A DNA stretch of 7,392 bases from Oscillospiraceae bacterium (GTDB lineage: Bacteria; Bacillota; Clostridia; Oscillospirales; Ruminococcaceae), in contig JAFPYQ010000339.1 in assembly GCA_017394475.1 (NCBI GenBank), positions 1 through 7,392 on the forward strand, in the 5' to 3' direction. Shown one piece after another: positions 1 through 3,685 of the stretch. Numbering within the stretch: the stretch's first letter is position 1; each line of letters begins with the position of its first letter. Below the pieces are notes generated by a model. The model was not told the origin of the DNA and did no database searches. It saw only the letters and a list, made by a program, of their open reading frames with translations. A program made the position numbers and the translations under genes.

Positions 1-677
1 AGCCATTCGTCAAGCTCGCTTTCCCGCTGTATCCCCCATATTGGCAGCACGTTGTACTGTGTCATGAACGCCATACAGGCAGCGGGATCGGTGAGCATGC
101 CGCCGGAGAGCCCCTTCATGGCGATAAAACCCATGCCTGCCTTTGCACAGGCTCTGACCAGGGCTATATCCCTGTCCGTGGCAAGGTAGGAGAAGGGGTA
201 CTGGAGGGTCTCATACAGTCCGCTTTCGACTATTTCCTCGGCGACGCCTATCTTGTGTGCGGTGATGCCGATGTGCCGTATCTTTCCCTGCTGTTTTGCC
301 TCCTGCATGGCCTCATACATGCCTGTGCCGTCGCCGGGACGATAGCAGACTGGGGCGCAGTGGAGCTGATAGATGTCGATATAGTCGGTTTTGAGCAGCC
401 GCAGGCTTGTTTCAAGGTGCTCCCGGAATGTTTTTGGATCCGCAGCACCTGTCTTTGTGGCGATGAACACCTTGTCCCGCATCCCTTCAAAGGCGATTCC
501 TACCTTTTCCTCGCTGTCGGAATATGCCCGAGCCGTGTCAAAGAAGGTCATGCCGCCATCATAGGCGCGGCGCAGCAGCTTTACTGCATCATCTGTGCTC
601 ACGCGCTGGATTGGAAGCGCACCAAAGGCGTTCTGCGGTGTGGTTATGCCTGTTTTACCCAGTGTGATATTTTTCAT
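1..677 (-). CDS. Aldo/keto reductase, 3' end cut off by the window edge
   Basis: An open frame from the ATG at 677-675 runs leftwards off the window: 225 complete codons, C-terminus missing. The N-terminus has the usual first strands (ITLGKTG, then FGALPIQ). The aldo/keto reductase tetrad is visible as Asp47 (FFDTA), Tyr52, Lys75 (ATKTG) and His106 (YQLH). Further family signatures are the GKIRHIGIT stretch and FIAMKGLSGG. The family reduces carbonyls, or oxidises alcohols, with NAD(P)H in the cytoplasm; the substrate cannot be told from sequence. Some clostridial members of this type carry a C-terminal ferredoxin-like [4Fe-4S] domain, but that part lies outside the window. The start is supported by AGGTGA at 682-687, seven to eight bases upstream. 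The gene lies 60 bases behind the acetyltransferase gene on the same strand with no convincing promoter between, so cotranscription is likely. The family call is secure; the function is not specific. Confidence 0.9.
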   Translation of the reverse strand, partial: MKNITLGKTGITTPQNAFGALPIQRVSTDDAVKLLRRAYDGGMTFFDTARAYSDSEEKVGIAFEGMRDKVFIATKTGAADPKTFREHLETSLRLLKTDYIDIYQLHCAPVCYRPGDGTGMYEAMQEAKQQGKIRHIGITAHKIGVAEEIVESGLYETLQYPFSYLATDRDIALVRACAKAGMGFIAMKGLSGGMLTDPAACMAFMTQYNVLPIWGIQRESELDEW

Positions 678-737
678 TGAATCACCTCGTATACTGATCG
701 TATTCTGATATGTTGATCTGTCCGGAGTGTACACTAT

Positions 738-1427
738 CTATGCCATACTGATGACGGTACATCCGGTGTCCTTTACAAAGCCGATCTTTGCAGCTGTTTT
801 CTGAGAGCCTGCATTTCCGCAGTGGCATGCCCACACGGGAGCTTTCCCACAGGCTATGATGTATTCTGCGGTCTTAGCGGCTGCAGCGGCTGCAAGGCCT
901 TTTCTGCGGTGACTCTCCATCGTTTCCGTCCCGATATCCTCCTCTGTACTGCTGACAGCAGCGGTGAACGCCCAGGATACAGGTTCGCCGTCATACATCA
1001 CGCAGAAGCCTTTCCCGTATTTAAGGAACCTTTCCGTATCATCCCATGAGAAAGCGGGAGTTATCCTGCCATTTAGCCTGCTGATGATATCCCTGTCCAT
1101 TTCCGCAAAGGAATACCCGTCCGGGAGAAGTGAAGCAGGGTCGGGCAGGACGCCGCTGTGACGGTAGAAGTATCTTTGGTCTGCCTTGCAGCCTAAATTA
1201 TTGAAAAAGCTGATGACATCGTCATTTTCGGTGAAAAGCACCAGTCGGCGGCTGCCCTTTGCCATAAGGCGGTATATTTCCCCGAGCTCCTTTTCGCTAA
1301 CATTTCCCATGATATGCGCAAAGCCGCAGTAATGCCATATGAGCGATCCGCTGTCAAAGCCGATGACATCCCCCGTCTGTATGCCTTCCTTTACGGAATG
1401 GGGATAAACAAGACCGATATTGTCCAT
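738..1427 (-). CDS. GNAT-family N-acetyltransferase
   Basis: The product has 229 residues, starting at the ATG at 1427-1425 with AGGA six bases upstream (1434-1437). The C-terminal half shows a GNAT fold signature. The acetyl-CoA pyrophosphate loop is HRRKGLA at residues 173-179 (R-x-x-G-x-A), followed by an Ala-rich helix. The later NAGSQKTAAKIGF at 205-217 matches the conserved Asn/Ser and 'LGF' end of GNAT motif B. The N-terminal half, with a WHYCGFAH segment and an FFNNLG element, fits the two-lobed 'GNAT acetyltransferase' group (Pfam PF12746 type), which has a degenerate N-terminal lobe; that subfamily assignment is from memory of the pattern. It would transfer an acetyl group from acetyl-CoA to an amine on a small molecule or protein, acceptor unknown. 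It has its own consensus promoter and is likely the first gene of a two-gene operon with the aldo/keto reductase. Confidence 0.85.
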   Translation of the reverse strand: MDNIGLVYPHSVKEGIQTGDVIGFDSGSLIWHYCGFAHIMGNVSEKELGEIYRLMAKGSRRLVLFTENDDVISFFNNLGCKADQRYFYRHSGVLPDPASLLPDGYSFAEMDRDIISRLNGRITPAFSWDDTERFLKYGKGFCVMYDGEPVSWAFTAAVSSTEEDIGTETMESHRRKGLAAAAAAKTAEYIIACGKAPVWACHCGNAGSQKTAAKIGFVKDTGCTVISMA

Positions 1428-1475
1428 TATAATTCCTCATTTCATGTGATCCCGATCCTGAGATATGATAGACCC

Positions 1476-1504
1476 ATTATACATCTTTGCTGTGATTTAG
1501 TCAA
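1476..1504 (-). promoter_or_regulatory. Sigma-A type promoter of the acetyltransferase gene
   Basis: On the minus strand, TTGACT (1504-1499) and TATAAT (1481-1476) are separated by exactly 17 bases. The predicted transcript start near 1469 gives a leader of about 40 bases to the ATG at 1427. It points away from the riboswitch region. Confidence 0.8.
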
Positions 1505-1523
1505 TAGCAATTACACGGGTCAT

Positions 1524-1541
1524 TGACAAATCGGCTTGTCA
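1524..1541. repeat. Short inverted repeat between the divergent promoters
   Basis: TGACAA (1524-1529) and TTGTCA (1536-1541) form a perfect 6-base inverted repeat around a 6-base centre. It lies upstream of the acetyltransferase -35 box and before the first riboswitch module. It could be an operator or a weak hairpin; nothing else supports a function. Confidence 0.35.
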
Positions 1542-1564
1542 TCATTTTGCAATTTTATTGGTAA

Positions 1565-1607
1565 ATATGTACATATATTATTTTCGCAAACTGTCATATA
1601 TGTAGAT
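1565..1607 (+). promoter_or_regulatory. Spaced direct repeat upstream of promoter 1, possible activator site
   Basis: ATATGTACAT (1565-1574) and ATATGTAGAT (1598-1607) share ATATGTANAT and start 33 bases apart, about three helical turns, on the same strand. The same pair is kept upstream of promoter 2. This placement, roughly 70 to 115 bases before the predicted start, would suit a transcription factor or an AT-rich UP-type element. AT-richness alone could produce part of the match. Confidence 0.4.
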
Positions 1608-1643
1608 CTTTTATGTTTTCAGGTGTAATTTTTGTATGACCGC

Positions 1644-1672
1644 TTGACAAACACTGAAAAATAGTATATAAT
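1644..1672 (+). promoter_or_regulatory. Sigma-A promoter 1 for the first riboswitch
   Basis: A perfect TTGACA (1644-1649) and a perfect TATAAT (1667-1672) are separated by 17 bases. The predicted start is near 1679, just before the aptamer. It should be a strong promoter, as expected where control acts by transcription attenuation. Confidence 0.9.
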
Positions 1673-1683
1673 GTGTACAATAG

Positions 1684-1758
1684 AATAACAAAGGCAAAAC
1701 ACGGGAAACCGTGTGACGCAAAGCTATAGGGCCTGAAATGGCAGCCAGTTGCAGAATT
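1684..1758 (+). ncRNA. c-di-GMP-I riboswitch aptamer (GEMM-I), copy 1
   Basis: This segment has the GEMM-I architecture. There is a conserved AAAGGCAAA block and a hairpin of ACACGG (1699-1704) and CCGTGT (1709-1714) closed by a GAAA tetraloop (1705-1708). GACGCAAAGC follows (1715-1724), then GGGCCTGAAATGGCAGCCAG, whose CCTGAAATGG segment suits the tetraloop receptor, and a 3' TTGCAGAA. The class binds cyclic di-GMP and usually controls transcription termination or translation in cis. A closing stem can form between TAGAATAACA (1681-1690) and TGTTTGTTCTA (1774-1784) with one G-T pair and a one-base bulge. The usual 3' block in this class is closer to GTTGCCGAA, so the ligand-contacting end is slightly unusual. 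A terminator follows at 1806. Identification is from recognised motifs, not a covariance search. Confidence 0.92.
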
Positions 1759-1770
1759 AGTAACATTGAT

Positions 1771-1792
1771 ACCTGTTTGTTCTATAACAGGT
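1771..1792 (+). promoter_or_regulatory. Expression-platform hairpin after aptamer 1
   Basis: ACCTGTT (1771-1777) and AACAGGT (1786-1792) form a perfect 7-base-pair stem around an 8-base loop. The 5' arm overlaps the segment 1774-1784 that can instead pair with 1681-1690 to close the aptamer. The hairpin and the long aptamer-closing stem are therefore mutually exclusive, as expected for a switching element. Confidence 0.55.
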
Positions 1793-1805
1793 GGCTTGTG
1801 TGTTT

Positions 1806-1841
1806 CCGCTCTTGCTTTGCGCAGGAAGCGGCTTTTGTTTT
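1806..1841 (+). terminator. Intrinsic terminator of riboswitch 1
   Basis: CCGCTCTTGC (1806-1815) pairs with GCAGG-A-AGCGG (1821-1831), ten pairs with one G-T and one bulged A, followed by TTTTGTTTT (1833-1841). Transcripts from promoter 1 that stop here would be about 160 bases long and contain only the riboswitch. The segment GCTTTGCG (1814-1821) in and beside the loop is exactly complementary to aptamer bases 1717-1724. Confidence 0.85.
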
Positions 1842-1896
1842 ATCTGCATCCGTTTATGACATTTCCTTTTAAAACTTCCTATAAACCAAGCAGGAG

Positions 1897-1929
1897 CGCC
1901 ATGTGAAAGCATGGTGTTTTTGCTTTTTT
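1897..1929 (+). terminator. Second terminator between the two riboswitch modules
   Basis: CGCCATG (1897-1903) pairs with CATGGTG (1910-1916), seven pairs with one G-T, loop TGAAAG. It is followed by TTTTT, GC and TTTTTT (1917-1929). It lies before the second promoter and would stop read-through from promoter 1. The 55 bases between the two terminators hold no gene that I can see. Confidence 0.7.
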
Positions 1930-1954
1930 CACGGCTTCACAATATTATTGGTAA

Positions 1955-1996
1955 ATATGTATATATGTTCGTTCATAAATTGTAAAATATGTAAAT
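1955..1996 (+). promoter_or_regulatory. Spaced direct repeat upstream of promoter 2
   Basis: ATATGTATAT (1955-1964) and ATATGTAAAT (1987-1996) start 32 bases apart, matching the ATATGTANAT pair upstream of promoter 1. The surrounding bases have diverged between the copies, so the retention is suggestive of a binding site. This is not proof. Confidence 0.4.
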
Positions 1997-2032
1997 CTTT
2001 CAGCTTTTTAGATGTAAATTTTGTATAATTGC

Positions 2033-2061
2033 TTGACAAATGCTGTAAAATAGTATATAAT
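2033..2061 (+). promoter_or_regulatory. Sigma-A promoter 2, the main pilin promoter
   Basis: A perfect TTGACA (2033-2038) and a perfect TATAAT (2056-2061) are separated by 17 bases. The predicted start is near 2068. The leader to the pilin start codon at 2316 would be about 250 bases and contains aptamer 2 and its terminator. Confidence 0.9.
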
Positions 2062-2072
2062 GATTTTAACAT

Positions 2073-2147
2073 AATAACAAAGGCAAAGCACGGGAAACCG
2101 TGTGACGCAAAGCTATAGGGCCTGAAATGGCAGCCAGTTGCAGAATT
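2073..2147 (+). ncRNA. c-di-GMP-I riboswitch aptamer (GEMM-I), copy 2
   Basis: It matches aptamer 1 at 74 of 75 aligned positions. CACGG (2089-2093), GAAA (2094-2097) and CCGTG (2098-2102) form the tetraloop hairpin. GACGCAAAGC lies at 2104-2113 and the same receptor-like and 3' TTGCAGAA blocks follow. A perfect 8-base-pair closing stem can form between AATAACAA (2073-2080) and TTGTTATT (2164-2171). These 3' bases differ from copy 1 yet still pair, which supports the stem. It controls the pilin gene in cis through the terminator at 2201. Whether the ligand turns the gene on or off cannot be read with certainty from sequence. Confidence 0.92.
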
Positions 2148-2200
2148 GAATCGACATCAGTGCTTGTTATTTTGATATCAAGTGTGATTGGCTAATATTT

Positions 2201-2233
2201 CCGCTTCCGGCTTTGCACAGGGAGCGGATTTTT
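2201..2233 (+). terminator. Intrinsic terminator of riboswitch 2, upstream of the pilin gene
   Basis: CCGCTTCC (2201-2208) pairs with GGGAGCGG (2220-2227), eight pairs including one G-T, followed by ATTTTT and GGTTTTG. The 11-base loop contains GCTTTGC (2210-2216), the exact complement of aptamer bases GCAAAGC at 2107-2113. It stands between promoter 2 and the pilin start codon and is the likely control point. Confidence 0.85.
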
Positions 2234-2256
2234 GGTTTTGTCCGCTGCAGCCTGAC

Positions 2257-2273
2257 GGTGCTCTCGGAGCATC
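2257..2273 (+). promoter_or_regulatory. Leader hairpin just upstream of the pilin ribosome binding site
   Basis: GGTGCTC (2257-2263) and GAGCATC (2267-2273) form seven pairs with one G-T around a TCG loop. No T-run follows, so it is not a terminator. It sits about 30 bases before the Shine-Dalgarno sequence and may stabilise the mRNA or affect translation. In addition, TCCGCT (2241-2246) can pair with the terminator's 3' arm AGCGGA (2223-2228) once transcription has passed it. Confidence 0.4.
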
Positions 2274-2315
2274 ACGAAAAAAGGTTTTAATGGAAGTTTT
2301 ATGGGAGTGATCTTT

Positions 2316-3065
2316 ATGACAAAAATAAGGAATAGAATAATAAAGGGTTTTACTCTTATCGAGCTCATCGTTGTAATAGCGATCATAGGCGTGCTTTCGG
2401 GTCTTCTTGTTCCGACGATAGTTGGATACGTCAGGGAAGCAAAGATCAATGCTGCAATTACAGATGCGCGCACTATAAAGCAGGCGATAGAGTTTTCGTT
2501 GGTAAATAACCTGGCGATAACTTATGAGGATACCTCAGGTGCTTTTAACAAAACGCTGTATCTTGACCAGAATAAAGATAAAAATAAAAGACAAGTTGAG
2601 ACAGTAGGGGCTTTCACCAGCTATAGTTGGTATACATATAAAAAGAATCAAAAAAGCACATCTAAATCTCAGATAGTAGATACAATGATCGCAGGTGCTC
2701 TGGACAAGTCATTTACTGAGGTATGGAAAACGGGCAAAAAAGCAGAAAATCCGCTGAAGTACAATAAAGATTCATTAAATTGTGCACACTATCTGAAAAA
2801 TAATGATACCAATTTTGCGCTGGTGGTTGTGTATGATACAATGGGAATGGTACGATTGATGCAGATATACAGAAAAGGCGTTCTGGTAACATACGTCAAT
2901 GGCGAATATCTTGCTAATACCAGCCCCAAGGCGCACTTTATCGGTGAGGGTACATGGGATACGATATATAGAGACTGCGGCGTTGAAGCTCCCACAGAAG
3001 TTTGTCAGATCAGTCTGAAAAACGGTCAGGTCGGAAACGACGGGAAAAATACCGGTTGGTTTTGA
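2316..3065 (+). CDS. Type IV prepilin (pilin-like protein)
   Basis: A 249-residue type IV prepilin. A short basic leader (MTKIRNRIIKG) ends in Gly11, followed by the prepilin peptidase site G^FTLIE. The mature protein starts at Phe12 and has the key Glu at mature position 5. A hydrophobic helix of about 20 residues (IVVIAIIGVLSGLLV) follows, then VGYVREAKINAAITDARTI, the usual amphipathic continuation. The C-terminal domain has Cys156, Cys221 and Cys230, so a C-terminal disulfide loop is possible. The start at 2316 is preferred to the in-frame ATG at 2301 because GGGAGTGA (2303-2310) is well placed for 2316, and the ATG at 2301 lies against that ribosome binding site. The mature 238 residues are long for a major pilin. 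The gene stands alone between terminators, without assembly genes, and is the only gene downstream of the c-di-GMP riboswitches. Ruminococcus albus uses pilin-like proteins of about 25 kDa (CbpC type) to bind cellulose; this may be a homologue, untested. Confidence 0.92.
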   Translation: MTKIRNRIIKGFTLIELIVVIAIIGVLSGLLVPTIVGYVREAKINAAITDARTIKQAIEFSLVNNLAITYEDTSGAFNKTLYLDQNKDKNKRQVETVGAFTSYSWYTYKKNQKSTSKSQIVDTMIAGALDKSFTEVWKTGKKAENPLKYNKDSLNCAHYLKNNDTNFALVVVYDTMGMVRLMQIYRKGVLVTYVNGEYLANTSPKAHFIGEGTWDTIYRDCGVEAPTEVCQISLKNGQVGNDGKNTGWF

Positions 3066-3100
3066 TCTAAGATATGATCCCACACAACTATATAATATTG

Positions 3101-3130
3101 ACAGCCCGCTTTTAAGCGGGCTGTTTTTTG
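3101..3130 (+). terminator. Strong terminator of the pilin gene
   Basis: ACAGCCCGCTT (3101-3111) and AAGCGGGCTGT (3114-3124) form a near-continuous GC-rich stem, followed by a run of T at 3124-3129. It starts 35 bases after the pilin stop codon and separates the pilin unit from the exporter operon. Confidence 0.93.
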
Positions 3131-3163
3131 ATCATCTGTTGATGCAGGCTAAAAAACGTGGGC

Positions 3164-3192
3164 TTGCAAACTGACGAAATAAGTGCTATAAT
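3164..3192 (+). promoter_or_regulatory. Promoter of the bacteriocin-export operon
   Basis: TTGCAA (3164-3169) and TATAAT (3187-3192) lie 17 bases apart, with an extended -10 TGC directly before TATAAT. The predicted start is near 3199, giving a leader of roughly 33 bases to the ATG at 3232. No riboswitch or terminator is visible in this leader, so the operon looks unlinked to the c-di-GMP control of the pilin. Confidence 0.8.
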
Positions 3193-3231
3193 AAATAAAA
3201 AGCTATAAACGGACAAAGGGAGAGCGGTCAT

Positions 3232-3408
3232 ATGCCCGGAACGCAAGAAAACGAGCCTGTATTCAGACAGAACAGTATGGAAAGGATATCATCGCCGGAA
3301 CACACGGATGACTATCTTCGCCTGCCATCCCCGGGGCTGTGGATCGTGGGGCTTGCGGCAGTGCTGCTGATAGGCGGGGCAGTGGTGTGGTCCATATACG
3401 GTATGTGA
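3232..3408 (+). CDS. 58-residue single-span membrane protein resembling the N-terminal anchor of NHLP HlyD-like proteins
   Basis: The first gene of the export operon has GGGAG (3218-3222) nine bases before its ATG. Residues 1-34 are hydrophilic and contain MERISSPEHTDDYLRLPSPG; residues 36-56 (WIVGLAAVLLIGGAVVWSIYG) form one membrane span; the protein stops two residues later. The pattern SPE-x-x-D-x-Y-[IL]-x-x-x-SPG-x-W followed by a span ending in VWS matches, as I recall the family, the start of the NHLP/NHLM secretion HlyD protein (TIGR03794 type). The whole extracytoplasmic lipoyl/beta-barrel part of HlyD is missing. It shares this pattern with the next gene, so the pair looks like a tandem duplication. 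It has its own ribosome binding site and tight spacing (13 bases to the next ATG), which argues for a real gene over debris. Its role is unknown; it might sit in the membrane beside the transporters. Confidence 0.65.
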   Translation: MPGTQENEPVFRQNSMERISSPEHTDDYLRLPSPGLWIVGLAAVLLIGGAVVWSIYGM

Positions 3409-3421
3409 AGGTGAGATGATC

Positions 3422-3685
3422 ATGAGCAGAAGATCCGAAACGAATGTACAGCACATAGATTCTCCCGAGGCTCTTGACAGATATATAAAGGTCACATCCC
3501 CCGGGGTGTGGATAGTGCTTGGTTTGCTGACGGCACTGCTTATCGGTGCCTTTGTGTGGAGCGTCACGGCAACGGTGGAAAGAACAGCCCCCGACGGCAG
3601 CAAGGAGCGGGTGCACCCAATAGTGTTCGTCACCAACCGGCGGCAGGATGCGGCAGGATACAGCTCATGGAGCGGGAGAACATAA
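3422..3685 (+). CDS. 87-residue single-span membrane protein, paralogue of the preceding HlyD-anchor-like protein
   Basis: The start at 3422 is chosen because AAGGTGA (3408-3414) is seven bases away; the in-frame ATG at 3416 is too close to it. Residues 12-30 (IDSPEALDRYIKVTSPGVW) repeat the HlyD-anchor pattern of the upstream gene, and residues 30-48 form the membrane span, ending in FVWSV. A 39-residue polar tail (TVERTAPDGSKERVHPIVFV onward) follows. This tail is far too short for the coiled-coil and lipoyl domains of a full HlyD protein of several hundred residues. Its VHPIVFV piece loosely recalls the short hydrophobic end of HlyD proteins, so an internally deleted HlyD is possible but speculative. 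The stop TAA overlaps the next ATG (TAATG at 3683-3687), so translation is probably coupled to the C39 transporter. Probably a membrane accessory protein of the exporter. Confidence 0.65.
   Translation: MSRRSETNVQHIDSPEALDRYIKVTSPGVWIVLGLLTALLIGAFVWSVTATVERTAPDGSKERVHPIVFVTNRRQDAAGYSSWSGRT

Larger units (their letters stand above)
1555..1758 (+). repeat. Upstream copy of a duplicated promoter-riboswitch module
   Basis: This stretch recurs at about 1945-2147, displaced by 390 bases at its left end and 389 from the promoter on. Both copies hold, in order, a TTATTGGTAAATATGTA block, a second ATATGTANAT block, a T-rich stretch, TTGACA-17-TATAAT and a c-di-GMP-I aptamer. The upstream AT-rich part has diverged clearly. 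The aptamer (1684-1758 against 2073-2147) differs at one base only, A1699 against G2088. It reads as an old tandem duplication with strong selection on the RNA. Confidence 0.85.
1945..2147 (+). repeat. Downstream copy of the duplicated promoter-riboswitch module
   Basis: Partner of the copy at about 1555-1758, with the same order of blocks. This copy directly precedes the pilin gene. Sequence beyond the aptamer (hairpin and terminator arms) differs between the copies, while the terminator loop keeps GCTTTGC in both. Confidence 0.85.

Noticed and set aside
255..680. Open frame of 141 codons on the plus strand
   Set aside because: It lies opposite the aldo/keto reductase, whose minus-strand frame carries the complete catalytic tetrad. 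The plus-strand product shows no family features.
726..735. Perfect 10-base palindrome AGTGTACACT between the two minus-strand genes
   Set aside because: It is too short and has no T-run or conserved partner. Such palindromes occur by chance, and it does not make a terminator.
1893..1979. AGGAG followed by ATG-TGA and a 23-codon frame from 1911
   Set aside because: The ATG at 1901 is followed at once by a stop. The frame from 1911 lies inside the terminator stem and T-run and continues into the duplicated upstream DNA. It is coincidental.
1555..2233. CRISPR array or insertion sequence as an explanation of the repeats
   Set aside because: There are only two copies, about 390 bases apart. They contain promoters and riboswitches, with no short regular spacers, no transposase and no terminal inverted repeats.
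2223..2246. AGCGGA/TCCGCT pairing as an antiterminator for riboswitch 2
   Set aside because: The partner TCCGCT at 2241-2246 is transcribed only after the terminator has acted, so it cannot prevent termination. It could affect only full-length RNA.
3508..3684. 59-residue N-terminal extension of the C39 transporter
   Set aside because: It overlaps the second small membrane gene in another frame, has no ribosome binding site and no C39-like sequence. The ATG at 3685 has a good site and the TAATG overlap typical of coupled genes.
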